From Bacteroidales bacterium (lineage in GTDB: Bacteria > Bacteroidota > Bacteroidia > Bacteroidales > BM520), in contig JAISNV010000034.1 of the NCBI GenBank assembly GCA_031276035.1, positions 1 to 64,000 of the forward strand: a stretch of 64,000 nt of DNA, in the 5' to 3' direction. The translations under genes and the position numbers were made by a program. Below are positions 23,766 to 33,276 of this stretch, piece by piece. Position 1 is the stretch's first letter, and each line of letters begins with the position of its first letter. Below the pieces are notes generated by a model. It saw only the letters and a list, made by a program, of their open reading frames with translations. It was not told where the DNA came from and did no database searches.

Positions 23766-24926
23766 ATGCAAACAGCTATAATTATTCTCACTGTATTGTT
23801 TTTCCTAATTACTCCCGCATTTATTTTAAGATTATGTTACGTATCGAAATTTGCAAACAGAATCGGCGCTGTTTTGATATGTTACCTTGTAGGAATGATT
23901 TTCGGACAATTCTTTATCAATGATTATAATGCCGAAATTCCGGATATTTTATCGACAATAATTATTCCTTTGGCTTTGCCGATGTTATTATTCGAGTTGA
24001 ATATCAGGTCTTGGAGGAAAGTCGCGGGAAAAGCATTTTTGTCGATGATTTTAGCAATAATATGTTTGATTATTGCAATTGTCGTAGGTTATTATATTTT
24101 TAGAAATGACATTACGGATATAAATAAAATAGGAGGATTACTTGCCGGAGTTTATACGGGAGGGACACCGAATCTGGCATCTATAAAAGCTGCACTTGGA
24201 GTAAGCGATGAGGTCTATATTGCTGTTAATACGGTGGATATGATTATTTGCGCTTTTTATGTTTTATTTTTGATATCAATTGCCAAAAAATTGTTGGGCA
24301 AATTTTTGCTGCCGTATCCCCATAAGATTGAAACTCAAGAAGAAGTTGTTGTGGAGAAAAGAGTTATCAAACGATTGAAAATATGGATTAATTATGTTAG
24401 TCTTCCAAATATCTTAGCTGCTTTCGGCGTATCGATTCTTATTGCATTGATAGGAGCCGGCATAGGTTTCGGATTGATTAAGAATGAAGCTATACAGATG
24501 GCGGTTATTATTCTTACAATAACAACATTGGCGATAATTGCATCAAACATTAAAGCTGTGAAAAAGATAAGAGGGAGTTTCGATGTTGGAATGTATCTGA
24601 TTTTAATTTTCAGCATTGCGGTTGCCAGTATGGCAAATTTCGACACAATAACAAGATCTTTCCTTCCTTTAATGGGTTACATATCTATCAGCATTTTCGG
24701 AACATTAATTCTTCATATTATATCGTGTAAAATATTTAAAATTGATGTTGATACTATGATGGTAACTTCCGCTGCACTGATTTGCTCGCCTCCATTCGTT
24801 CCGGTTGTAAGTGCAGCCATAAAAAACAAGGAAGTTCTGATGTCGGGACTCACGGTAGGAATAATCGGCTATGCAATAGGAAATTATCTGGGAGTGTTTA
24901 TTTCATATATGTTGGGTTTGTTGTAA
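23766..24926 (+). CDS. DUF819-family membrane protein (YjcL-like)
   Basis: A 386-residue integral membrane protein with about ten hydrophobic segments in two similar halves, separated by a charged loop (KIETQEEVVVEKRVIKRLKIW, near 190-210). The GGLLAGVYTGGTPNLASIKAALG block in the middle of the first half and the matching CSPPFVPVVSAAIKNKEVLMSG in the second are characteristic of DUF819 proteins, which have transporter-like topology but no proven substrate. It follows the PfkB kinase gene by one base, which suggests that the membrane protein may handle the kinase's substrate or product; this is inference only. Confidence 0.88.
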   Translation: MQTAIIILTVLFFLITPAFILRLCYVSKFANRIGAVLICYLVGMIFGQFFINDYNAEIPDILSTIIIPLALPMLLFELNIRSWRKVAGKAFLSMILAIICLIIAIVVGYYIFRNDITDINKIGGLLAGVYTGGTPNLASIKAALGVSDEVYIAVNTVDMIICAFYVLFLISIAKKLLGKFLLPYPHKIETQEEVVVEKRVIKRLKIWINYVSLPNILAAFGVSILIALIGAGIGFGLIKNEAIQMAVIILTITTLAIIASNIKAVKKIRGSFDVGMYLILIFSIAVASMANFDTITRSFLPLMGYISISIFGTLILHIISCKIFKIDVDTMMVTSAALICSPPFVPVVSAAIKNKEVLMSGLTVGIIGYAIGNYLGVFISYMLGLL

Positions 24927-24985
24927 ATTTTGTATAACATACACGTAATAAATCTTTTATATACATTAAAACATATTGAAATTTA

Positions 24986-27325
24986 TCAATAATTTATCGC
25001 TCCCGAAAGAGAATACGGCTTATTCTTATCAAAGAAAACTCTTTCTTTATTTGGTTTATTTGTCATTTCAAACTCAAGAACACCGCCGTTCATTACTTGT
25101 TCATGAGTAATAAATGCTTTATCAATAATATCTCCGTTCAATTTTATAGATTTGATGTATCTGTTTTTATCACCGACTTTATCTGCTTTAATGATAAGTT
25201 TTTTTGAACCGGGAAGATTAATTTCCATATACGGCAAATACGGCGTTCCGAAAACATATTGATCTGTTCCGGGGCAAACGGGATAAAATCCCATCGCCGA
25301 AAAGATATACCAAGCCGACATTTGTCCGCAATCATCATTCCCGCATAAACCGTCTATACTGTTTTTGTACATTTCATTCATTATCTCTCTGACTCTGAAT
25401 TGAGTTTTCCAAGGTTCGGAAGTCCATGCATACAAATAAGGAATATGATGGCTCGGTTCGTTTCCGTGAACATAATTTCCCATGATTCCTTCGCGGGTTA
25501 CATCTTCAGTATGTTCGATGTAAGCATCCGGAAGAGACATTGTAAACAATGAATCAAGCCGCTGAATAAATGCCTTATCTCCGCCCACCAATCCTATTAA
25601 ACCGATAACATCATGCGGTACGAAGAAAGAGTAATTCCAGGAATTACCTTCGATAAAACCCTGTCCGTGAGTTTCCAAAACATCAAAGTCTTTTTTCCAG
25701 TTTCCATCTGAATATTTCGGACGGAAAAATTTAATGTCATGATCAAATATCTTTCTATAATTCAAAGCACGATTTTTATATTCTCTGGAAATATCAATTC
25801 TTCCGAGCTTTAAAGCCGAATTGTAGATCGTCCAATCATCATAACAATATTCCAAAGTTATTGAAGCGGCATTTCCGTTTTTCTCATAAGGAACGTAGCC
25901 GAACTTAAGATAATCTCCAATATTATCATAATACAACAGGTTGGAACTGTTAATCATAGCTTCGAGGGCAAGATTTTTATCAATAGGAATATTTTTCACA
26001 ATAGCATCTGCCATAACGGAAGCACTGTGATAGCCTATCATACACCAGTTTTCATTGCCCATGTGGCTCCAAACAGGTAAAGCTTTATGAACACTTTGAG
26101 AGTAATGTGCCAGCATCGAATTTAAAATATCTTTGCTGCGATCCGTATCAACAATATTTAATAATGGATGAAATGCACGGAAAGTATCCCAAACAGAAAA
26201 AATCGTATAATTTGTAAAACCTTCGGCCTTATGAATGTTATGGTCTATTCCTCTGTAATAACCGTCGACATCCATATAAACCGACGGATTTATCATTGTA
26301 TGATACAATGAAGTGTAAAGCATTGTAAGCTGGTCTTCCGTACCTTTTGCGTCAATAACCGAAAGTGCTTCATTCCAAGTTTTATGAGCCTTTTCTTTAA
26401 TTTCTTCAAAAGTAAAAAGTGAAGCCTCGGCCTGCAAGTTTTTTAAAGCTCCGTCTGTGCCGACAGCAGATAAAGCAAGTTTAATCTCAAGATTATCAAT
26501 TTTATCATCCTCAAATTCAAACCAACAAACAATTTCTTTTCCTCCGATTTCCGGAAAATTTTCATTCATATTAAATTTTCTCCAAAAACCTTGATATTTT
26601 GAAGGAGAAAAATCTTTGTATCCATAGTTTACGATCTTTTTAGAAAACGAGACGGCAAAATAAGTATAATTTACTCTGCTCCACCCGTTTGTGATTCTAT
26701 AACCTGTAATTAACGTATCGTTTTCAACTCGCACATTGGCCCATAAAACCTTTCCGTCATAATTATAAATTCCATGATTAAGATCAAGGATAATCTTTTG
26801 TTGTTCATCTTCCGGAAAAGTGTATTTGTGGATTCCTGTACGTTGTGTTGCTGTAAGTTGTGCCAAAATATTATAATCTTCCAAAATAACTTCGTAATAT
26901 CCCGGTTCGGCCTTCTCTGTATTATGATTAAATCTGGAGCGATAACCGGATTCGGGATTGTCTTTAGTTCCTGGATTTAATTTTGTTTCACCGGTATAAG
27001 GCATGATAAGGATATCACCGAGATCCGAGTGTCCGGTACCATTAAAATGAGTATGCGAGAAACCGACGATAGTATTATCATCATATTGATATCCTGCACA
27101 ATAATTATAAACTTCTTTCTGATATTTACCATCTATATTGTGGGGAACGGTATCGGTATCCGGGCTAAGCTGAACGAGGCCGAATGGAACGCAAGCGCCG
27201 GGAAAAGTATGACCCATGCTTTTAGTACCGATCATTGAATTAACATATTTAGTGTAATCTTTCTGTGCTGTTGCACTAATAATTGTTAGACACATAATAC
27301 AAAAGATAAGGTAACTTTTTGACAT
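24986..27325 (-). CDS. GH92-family alpha-1,2-mannosidase
   Basis: A 779-residue secreted glycoside hydrolase of family 92, calcium-dependent exo-alpha-mannosidases that act mainly on high-mannose N-glycans. The signal peptide covers residues 1-20 (ending ISATAQ). The N-terminal beta-sandwich includes VNSMIGTKSMGHTFPGACVP and VGFSHTHFNGTGHSD. The (alpha/alpha)6 barrel contains YHTMINP, VWDTFRAFHPLL and the family signature YVHGNEPSHHIPYLY, with DDCGQMSAWYIFSAMGFYPVCPG near the C-terminus. All are intact, and the length is normal. It is a lone gene, with no SusC/SusD pair in the window, so it is not part of a visible polysaccharide utilisation locus. Confidence 0.95.
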   Translation of the reverse strand: MSKSYLIFCIMCLTIISATAQKDYTKYVNSMIGTKSMGHTFPGACVPFGLVQLSPDTDTVPHNIDGKYQKEVYNYCAGYQYDDNTIVGFSHTHFNGTGHSDLGDILIMPYTGETKLNPGTKDNPESGYRSRFNHNTEKAEPGYYEVILEDYNILAQLTATQRTGIHKYTFPEDEQQKIILDLNHGIYNYDGKVLWANVRVENDTLITGYRITNGWSRVNYTYFAVSFSKKIVNYGYKDFSPSKYQGFWRKFNMNENFPEIGGKEIVCWFEFEDDKIDNLEIKLALSAVGTDGALKNLQAEASLFTFEEIKEKAHKTWNEALSVIDAKGTEDQLTMLYTSLYHTMINPSVYMDVDGYYRGIDHNIHKAEGFTNYTIFSVWDTFRAFHPLLNIVDTDRSKDILNSMLAHYSQSVHKALPVWSHMGNENWCMIGYHSASVMADAIVKNIPIDKNLALEAMINSSNLLYYDNIGDYLKFGYVPYEKNGNAASITLEYCYDDWTIYNSALKLGRIDISREYKNRALNYRKIFDHDIKFFRPKYSDGNWKKDFDVLETHGQGFIEGNSWNYSFFVPHDVIGLIGLVGGDKAFIQRLDSLFTMSLPDAYIEHTEDVTREGIMGNYVHGNEPSHHIPYLYAWTSEPWKTQFRVREIMNEMYKNSIDGLCGNDDCGQMSAWYIFSAMGFYPVCPGTDQYVFGTPYLPYMEINLPGSKKLIIKADKVGDKNRYIKSIKLNGDIIDKAFITHEQVMNGGVLEFEMTNKPNKERVFFDKNKPYSLSGAINY

Positions 27326-27668
27326 AATAGAAAATAATTTTTACAAAGATAGGGAATTCGATGTGATTTATTATTATGATTGATGTGTTGATTCCGTTGT
27401 TTTTGATTTCCCCGACAATCCTTACGAAAAACTTAGAATTTTCCTGTAAGTAAATCTATAAAAAGAGATGTAAAAACCTCTTAGAAAATGAATGCCAAAA
27501 GAATTGCAAGTAGAGGTAGTTTTATTATTGACATACATAAAGGAAGAGGCTTTACACCTTTTTCTATAGTTATTTCATCTATTTTGAATTATTATCTGCG
27601 GATATTCATTAGAAATAACAATTATAAAAAACTTGTTTCTGTTTTTCAGAATATTTTATTTCCAATAT
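27326..27668. other. Intergenic region between the serine hydrolase and GH92 genes
   Basis: 343 bp. It contains the GH92 promoter box TATCTTTG on the minus strand (27351-27344), 19 nt before the start codon. A short pair of complementary segments (AACCTCT near 27475 and AGAGGT near 27512) could form a weak hairpin. A 74-codon plus-strand frame starting at 27488 has no family features and overlaps the hydrolase gene, so I do not accept it. Confidence 0.5.
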
Positions 27669-28823
27669 TTATTTTTCCGGTTGTCTTTCAAGTAATTCCG
27701 TTGCAGCATTGATATACAAAAATACATCTTTCGGATGCGCTCCTACCCTAACATCATCTCTTTTATTTCCGAGACGAACAATAACCATATCATGTTCGGG
27801 AATCGTTATTATATATTGTCCGTAAATTCCACGTGCATATTTGATATTATAATATTTATACTTCAACAACCACCAGTGATAACCGTAGTAATCAACGCGA
27901 TAACCATCTTCATCTCTTAAATACGATGCGGGAGTAAAAGATTTCTCAAGATAAGATTTTGAAACGATTTGCTTTCCTTCCCACCTTCCGTTTTGAAGCA
28001 CAAGTTGCCCGATTCTTGCTAAGTCTCTGGCATTAGAATAAAAACAACAATAAGATTTCTCCAGTCCGTTTTCATGATCCAAACTCCATTGTGCATCATG
28101 TTCCGCACCTATTTCCGACCAAAGATATTCGGAAGCAAACTCGCTAACAGTCATTCCGGTTGCATTTGTCAGAGCTAATCCCAATAAAGCCGTAGTTCCG
28201 CTGGAATAGTAAAATTCTTTGCCGGGACGTTTGGCCGGTTCCTGTTCAAGAATCAGGCTTTTTAAATCTTTTCCGTAATATGCTTTCGTTGTCGGACTAA
28301 ATAATGAATTATATCCTTCTTTCCAATTTAAGCCCGAACTCATAGTCAGCATGTCATCAATTGTAATATAATCATATTTACTATCAAATTCGGGAATATA
28401 TTGAGAAATCACATCATTCACCGAACCGATATATCCGTGATCTATAGCAATTCCTATCAATAATCCGATTATACTTTTAGATGCAGAAAAAATATTCGAC
28501 AAAGAGCTTTCGTCATAATTTTCCCAATACTCTTCATAAAATAACTTTCCGTCCTTAAATATCACAAAAGCAACCGGATCAAGTTTCTCAATATCCTGTC
28601 TATACACCGGATCCAAATCAAATTCATTATATTTTTTATGAAATTTAATTGCTTCGTGGTTATTTGCAGAAACAATATTTGTAGGGAAAAGTTCTAAATC
28701 ATCAATATTCGGAGTTAGATGTATCAATGCCTTACGAGCATATTGAGGCAAACAAAAGTAAACTATTACAACAACAGCAACAATTGATAAAAATATAATC
28801 CACGATTTTCTTGCTTTTTTCAT
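27669..28823 (-). CDS. Membrane-anchored beta-lactamase-family (class C type) serine hydrolase
   Basis: A 384-residue protein with an N-terminal membrane anchor (about 7-25) and a beta-lactamase/penicillin-binding-protein fold. The nucleophile motif SxxK is S113-A-S-K116 (NIFSASKSIIGLLIG). The second motif is YSSG near residue 205 in place of YxN. The third region, HWWLLKY near 315, takes the place of the KTG element. This pattern fits the serine hydrolases of the AmpC/EstB-like family, which include esterases and D-amino-acid peptidases; few of them destroy antibiotics. The protein should face the periplasm. The upstream leader contains an unusual hairpin (28918-28975). Confidence 0.88.
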   Translation of the reverse strand: MKKARKSWIIFLSIVAVVVIVYFCLPQYARKALIHLTPNIDDLELFPTNIVSANNHEAIKFHKKYNEFDLDPVYRQDIEKLDPVAFVIFKDGKLFYEEYWENYDESSLSNIFSASKSIIGLLIGIAIDHGYIGSVNDVISQYIPEFDSKYDYITIDDMLTMSSGLNWKEGYNSLFSPTTKAYYGKDLKSLILEQEPAKRPGKEFYYSSGTTALLGLALTNATGMTVSEFASEYLWSEIGAEHDAQWSLDHENGLEKSYCCFYSNARDLARIGQLVLQNGRWEGKQIVSKSYLEKSFTPASYLRDEDGYRVDYYGYHWWLLKYKYYNIKYARGIYGQYIITIPEHDMVIVRLGNKRDDVRVGAHPKDVFLYINAATELLERQPEK

Positions 28824-28917
28824 ATGTAAATATTTTTATTTGTTAATTTTTGATTTAATGTCGTATGAGTGAAGCGTAACTAAACCCATGATTCAATCAA
28901 AAAATGAACAAGGTGTC

Positions 28918-28975
28918 ATGAAACCGATAAATGATGTTCATTCTCTAAAGAGGCATCCAGCCCGATTGGTTTCAT
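28918..28975 (-). repeat. Inverted repeat in the serine hydrolase leader
   Basis: ATGAAACCGAT (28918-28928) pairs with ATTGGTTTCAT (28965-28975), with one G-T pair, around 36 nt that themselves contain a small CTCT/AGAG stem. On the minus strand this interval also encodes a complete 19-codon frame beginning MKPIGLDASLENEHH. The element has visibly higher GC than its flanks. Confidence 0.5.
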
Positions 28976-29217
28976 AGGAATAACTTATTTATTTTTTTAA
29001 TCATGCAAATTTAGAAGTTTTTTGGACAGAATCTACAAAATCTATTCAAAATTTATCTATTTGTTTATTAAATGTAACGTAATTCTTTAATTATTAATAT
29101 AAATAATATTATATACTCTCTTTATATCATAAAAAATATTAACATTTTTTTAAATTAAAACACGTAAAACTTAACTCTCATCTCATTAAAGCATTGAAAT
29201 GAATTTAAAATATGTGT

Positions 29218-29225
29218 TATATTTG
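29218..29225 (+). promoter_or_regulatory. -7 promoter box of the M49-like peptidase gene
   Basis: TATATTTG 24 nt before the ATG at 29250. Because it lies downstream of the alternative ATG at 29199, it rules that earlier start out. Confidence 0.55.
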
Positions 29226-29249
29226 CAAATCATACAAAAATTTTTAATT

Positions 29250-30941
29250 ATGAAATTAAATACTCTATTAATGTTAACTTTAGTTGTTTTTGTTGTTACT
29301 TCTTGCGGAACCAAAAAAGCCAGTGAAGAAACCTTAGAAAACAACTATCAGGGATGTATCAATATTCCCGAAGAAACTTTTCCAATGTGCGAAGACTACG
29401 TTAATGAAAGATTGGCTATTTTTGCGCCTTTCGAACTTAAGAGCGACTTAAGTCATCTTACCGACAACGAAAGAAAAATCGTTAATATTCTCTGGGATGT
29501 AGCGGATATTATGGATGACCTTTATTGGAAACAAACGATAGGACAAAGAGATAAATTCCTGAATAGCATTCAGGATCCTAATACAAAAGCTTTTGCAAAA
29601 ATAATGTATGGTCCGTGGGACAGATTGAACGATAATATTTCTTTTATTGATCCGTTTATGGAAAAACCAAAAGGAGCGAACTTTTATCCTGTTGACATGA
29701 CTGTTGAGGAGTTTGAAAAACTTAACGATCCGAATAAACGTTCTGGATATACTTTGATTCGCCGTGACGATAACGGAAACTTAAAGGTCGTTTGGTATCA
29801 TGATGCTTATAAATCTCAGTTGGAAAAAGCTTCCGAACTTATGCGTCAGGCGGCTGCTTATGCTGATGATCCGGGTTTGAAAAATTATTTGGAATCCCGT
29901 GCCGAAGCACTTGTTACTTCCGATTATCAACCGAGTGATTTTGCATGGATGCAAATGCAGAATGCCAATATAGATTTCGTTGTAGGTCCTATTGAAAATT
30001 ATGAAGATGCTCTATTCGGTTATAAATGCGCTTTCGAATCTTTTATTTTGATTAAGGATCCCGATTGGAGTGCCAAACTCAGTAAGTACTCCAAAATGCT
30101 TCCCGATTTGCAAAAACGTCTTCCTGTTGTTGAAAAATATAAAAGCGAAATGCCGGGAACAGATTCAGATATAAATGTTTATGATGCAATTTATTATCGC
30201 GGCGATTGTAATGCCGGAAGCAAAACTATTGCTATCAACCTTCCTAATGATGAAGAAGTTCATAAAACCATAGGCTCTCGTAAATTACAATTAAAGAATT
30301 CAATGAAAGCCAAATTCGATAAAATTGTTGTTCCTATTTCAGAAATTATTTTAGATGAAAGCCAATTACAACACGTTAAATTCGATGCATTCTTTGAAAA
30401 CGTAACTTTCCACGAAGTTGGTCACGGCATGGGAGTTAAATCTCTCGTTAATGATCCGAACGCAACCGTTCGCGATGCTTTAAAAGAACAATATTCTGCC
30501 ATTGAAGAAGCAAAAGCCGATATTATGGGACTTTATCTTGTTTCTCAACTTTACGAAATGGGCGAATATCCAGAAAAAGATTTGACGGATAATTATGTAA
30601 CCTTCTTTACTGGAATCTTCAGATCAACCCGTTTCGGTGCCGCAAGCGCTCACGGAAAAGCAAACATGATGGTATTCAATAAACTTGAACAACTCGGTGC
30701 TTTTACCAGAAATGAAAAAACCGGAAAATATACGGTTCATTTTGAAAAAATGAAGACTGCAGTATCTGAAATACTTTCTTTAATACTTATTCTTCAGGGC
30801 GATGGAAATTATGATGGAACCAAACGCTTAATCCAAGAAGAAGGTATTGTTAAACCTGTTTTACAATCCGATCTTGATAGAATCAACGAGGCAAGTATTC
30901 CGGTTGATATAGTATTTACACAAGGTAAACATTTGTTTTAA
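29250..30941 (+). CDS. M49-like (dipeptidyl peptidase III-type) zinc metallopeptidase lipoprotein
   Basis: A 563-residue lipoprotein: a short signal ends in the lipobox VVTSC (Cys about 19). The zinc site is H388-E-V-G-H392 with a second motif E419-E-A-K-A-D424, matching the HEXXH...EExxAD arrangement of M49-type gluzincins. Classical dipeptidyl peptidase III has an extra residue (HEXXGH), so this is the pentapeptide variant known from some bacterial relatives. Other blocks (YDAIYYRGDCNAGSKTIAINLPND and FTGIFRSTRFGAASAHGKANM) fit the bacterial M49 group. It would cleave peptides in the periplasm. The start at 29250 is chosen over 29199 because a promoter box lies between them. The S46 peptidase gene follows on the same strand, 99 nt on. 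Confidence 0.85.
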   Translation: MKLNTLLMLTLVVFVVTSCGTKKASEETLENNYQGCINIPEETFPMCEDYVNERLAIFAPFELKSDLSHLTDNERKIVNILWDVADIMDDLYWKQTIGQRDKFLNSIQDPNTKAFAKIMYGPWDRLNDNISFIDPFMEKPKGANFYPVDMTVEEFEKLNDPNKRSGYTLIRRDDNGNLKVVWYHDAYKSQLEKASELMRQAAAYADDPGLKNYLESRAEALVTSDYQPSDFAWMQMQNANIDFVVGPIENYEDALFGYKCAFESFILIKDPDWSAKLSKYSKMLPDLQKRLPVVEKYKSEMPGTDSDINVYDAIYYRGDCNAGSKTIAINLPNDEEVHKTIGSRKLQLKNSMKAKFDKIVVPISEIILDESQLQHVKFDAFFENVTFHEVGHGMGVKSLVNDPNATVRDALKEQYSAIEEAKADIMGLYLVSQLYEMGEYPEKDLTDNYVTFFTGIFRSTRFGAASAHGKANMMVFNKLEQLGAFTRNEKTGKYTVHFEKMKTAVSEILSLILILQGDGNYDGTKRLIQEEGIVKPVLQSDLDRINEASIPVDIVFTQGKHLF

Positions 30942-31040
30942 TTAATAAAATGGATTGTTTTTATCGTCAGCTCTTTGCAATGACATTTAAATCAATCTTT
31001 TTGATTTTTTTTAATCTTTGAATCCTAAAATTTTAATAAT

Positions 31041-33209
31041 ATGAGAAAATTTCTATTAATGTTCAGTACTCTTTTAATTAGTAGTACTCTAATCTTAAAT
31101 GCTGCTCCTGATGAAGGAATGTGGCTGCCAATTTTTGTTAAGGACCTTAACATAGACAAAATGAATGAGATGGGTCTTAAACTCACCGCTGAAGATATTT
31201 ACAGCATCAATAATTCGAGTTTAAAAGATGCTATCGTAAATTTTGGCAATTTCTGTACGGCTGAAGTTGTTTCGGAACAAGGATTGCTTTTTACAAATCA
31301 TCATTGCGGATATAGTGCTATTCAGCAACACAGTTCTATTGAGCACGACTATTTGACTGATGGTTTTTGGGCGAATTCTTTTAAAGAAGAATTACCTTGC
31401 GAAGGGCTTACCGCTACTTTTTTCATTAGAATGGAAGATGTTACGGAAAAAGTTCTGGTTGATGTAACCGATAACATGACCGAAAAAGAAAGAAGCGATG
31501 CTATTCGTAAAGTTTCTAAAGAACTCGAAACCGAAGCTTCGGAAGACGGCAAGTATCTTGCAAGAGTTAACGGCCTTTTTGGCGGTAATGAATATTATTT
31601 ATTTATCTATCAAGTTTACAAAGATGTTAGAATGGTTGGAGCTCCTCCTTCATCAATAGGTAAGTTTGGCGGTGATACTGATAACTGGATGTGGCCGCGC
31701 CATACCGGTGATTTTTCTGTTTTCAGAATTTATGCCGATAAAGATAATCAACCTGCAGAATATTCCGAAGATAACGTTCCTTATATTCCTAAATATGTTC
31801 TCCCTGTTTCAACAAAAGGCGTTGAAAAAGACGATTTCACAATGATTTGGGGCTATCCCGGTTCTACAGACAGATATCTTCCGTCTTGGGGTGTAAAACT
31901 TAACCTTGAGCAAACAAATCCTTCTATTGACGCTATTTTCGATATCATCCTTACAAATATGAAAAAAGGTATGGATAAAAGTCAGGATGTGAATATTATG
32001 TACGCTTCTACTTATGCTCAATATGCGAACTTGTGGAAAAACAAAAAAGGTGAAACCCGCGGACTAAAACGTTTAAATGTTTATGATAAGAAATTAAAAA
32101 TTGAAAGCGATTTAAATAAATGGATAAATGCCGATCCTAAACGTAAAGAAAAATACGGTGAAACCCTTACTCTTTTAGAAGATGCTTATAAAGATATTGC
32201 TCAAAGTAATTTTTATAAAGATGCTTGGATAGTTCAAGGTGCGATAATAGGTTCAAGAATAATCAATAATATTTACGAACTTTCTACCGGACTTAAAGAT
32301 GTTTACGGTGAAGAAAAGAAAAGTAAGGATGAAGTGAATGTTTTATTAGGTGAAATAGAAGAAATGCTTCCGGAATTATATTTTGAATATGATCAATATA
32401 CCGAAGAACTTATTTTCAGAGAAGTTATTCGTTATTTACATTCATATTTCACCGGTGAGTCTGCTATAGAATCTTTAAAGCCGATTGATGAAAAATATAA
32501 AGGTGATGTTGACGCTTTTGTTGATGACGTTTTAAAGAATTCCATTTATGCTTCTCAAGAACATTTTCAAGCTTTCTTAAATAAACCCAATAAAAAAACT
32601 GTTGAAAAAGATCCTCTCAGAACTCTCGGAGATGATTTAATTGGAGTTATGATGAACAGAAGAATGGCCATTGCAGAAAGTAGTCCTAAATTAAATAAAG
32701 GTAATCGTTTGTTTATCGCTGCATTAAGAGAGATGAATCCCGATGTGGCTTACTATCCGAATGCTAATTTCACAATGAGATTAACTTACGGCAGTATTTT
32801 GGATTACTATCCTGCCGATGCGGTTCATTACGATTATGTTTGTACTCTTGATGGCCTTATGGAAAAAGAGGATCCTACTAATGAAGAATTTATTGTTCCT
32901 GCAAAATTGAAAGAATTATGGAAAGCAAAAGATTACGGTGATTACGCCGATAAAGACGGTAAAATGATTGTTTGTTTCTTATCTGATAATGATATTACAG
33001 GTGGAAATTCAGGAAGTCCCGTAATTAACGGAAACGGTGAAATTATAGGTATTGCATTCGACGGCAATTGGGAAGCTATGAGCGGAGATATTGCTTTTGA
33101 ACCGGAGCTTCAAAGAACAATTTCTGTTGATATTCGTTACGTTCTTTTTGTAATTGATAAATACGCAGGTTGTCAAAGAATTATTGACGAGTTGACAATT
33201 GTCAAGTAA
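31041..33209 (+). CDS. S46-family dipeptidyl peptidase (DPP7-like)
   Basis: A 722-residue exported serine peptidase of family S46, which removes dipeptides from the N-termini of oligopeptides in the periplasm. Signal peptide about 1-21. The catalytic His lies in TNHHCGY (residues 85-91), and the nucleophile is S657 in GGNSGSPVING. In Porphyromonas gingivalis, the residue 18 positions after the serine is Gly in DPP7 (hydrophobic P1) and Arg in DPP11 (acidic P1); here it is G675 (FDGNWEAM), so DPP7-type specificity is predicted. The blocks VRMVGAPPSSIGKFGGDTDNWMWPRHTGDFSVFRIY and the length agree with the family. A terminator shared with the next gene follows. Confidence 0.94.
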   Translation: MRKFLLMFSTLLISSTLILNAAPDEGMWLPIFVKDLNIDKMNEMGLKLTAEDIYSINNSSLKDAIVNFGNFCTAEVVSEQGLLFTNHHCGYSAIQQHSSIEHDYLTDGFWANSFKEELPCEGLTATFFIRMEDVTEKVLVDVTDNMTEKERSDAIRKVSKELETEASEDGKYLARVNGLFGGNEYYLFIYQVYKDVRMVGAPPSSIGKFGGDTDNWMWPRHTGDFSVFRIYADKDNQPAEYSEDNVPYIPKYVLPVSTKGVEKDDFTMIWGYPGSTDRYLPSWGVKLNLEQTNPSIDAIFDIILTNMKKGMDKSQDVNIMYASTYAQYANLWKNKKGETRGLKRLNVYDKKLKIESDLNKWINADPKRKEKYGETLTLLEDAYKDIAQSNFYKDAWIVQGAIIGSRIINNIYELSTGLKDVYGEEKKSKDEVNVLLGEIEEMLPELYFEYDQYTEELIFREVIRYLHSYFTGESAIESLKPIDEKYKGDVDAFVDDVLKNSIYASQEHFQAFLNKPNKKTVEKDPLRTLGDDLIGVMMNRRMAIAESSPKLNKGNRLFIAALREMNPDVAYYPNANFTMRLTYGSILDYYPADAVHYDYVCTLDGLMEKEDPTNEEFIVPAKLKELWKAKDYGDYADKDGKMIVCFLSDNDITGGNSGSPVINGNGEIIGIAFDGNWEAMSGDIAFEPELQRTISVDIRYVLFVIDKYAGCQRIIDELTIVK

Positions 33210-33230
33210 ATATTTTAAAAGAATTATATA

Positions 33231-33262
33231 AAAAAAGGTACCCTCAAAAAGGTACCTTTTTT
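33231..33262. terminator. Bidirectional terminator between the S46 and GIN-domain genes
   Basis: Two GGTACC hexamers (33237-33242 and 33251-33256) flanked by A-tracts on the left and T-tracts on the right form a 12-bp stem with an 8-nt loop. It can terminate the S46 gene on plus and the GIN-domain gene on minus. Confidence 0.85.
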
Positions 33263-33276
33263 ATTTTCTCCACATA

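Larger units (their letters stand above)
28824..29249. other. Divergent region between the serine hydrolase and M49-like peptidase genes
   Basis: About 426 bp. It holds a minus-strand -7 box TAAATTTG at 29013-29006, which predicts a hydrolase leader of about 175 nt. That leader contains an 11-bp inverted repeat at 28918-28975. The peptidase promoter box is at 29218-29225 on the plus strand. The region between them is AT-rich, with no recognised gene. Confidence 0.55.

Noticed and set aside
27488-27712. 74-codon plus-strand frame downstream of the serine hydrolase
   Set aside because: It overlaps the last 44 bp of the hydrolase gene on the opposite strand, has no family-like motifs or promoter, and has a random hydrophobic composition.
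27669-28823. Antibiotic-resistance beta-lactamase
   Set aside because: The YSSG motif in place of YxN, no KTG motif and the membrane anchor point to the serine hydrolase/esterase group rather than an AmpC enzyme.
29199-29249. Upstream start for the M49-like peptidase
   Set aside because: The TATATTTG box at 29218-29225 would lie inside the coding sequence, and the lipoprotein signal starts at 29250.
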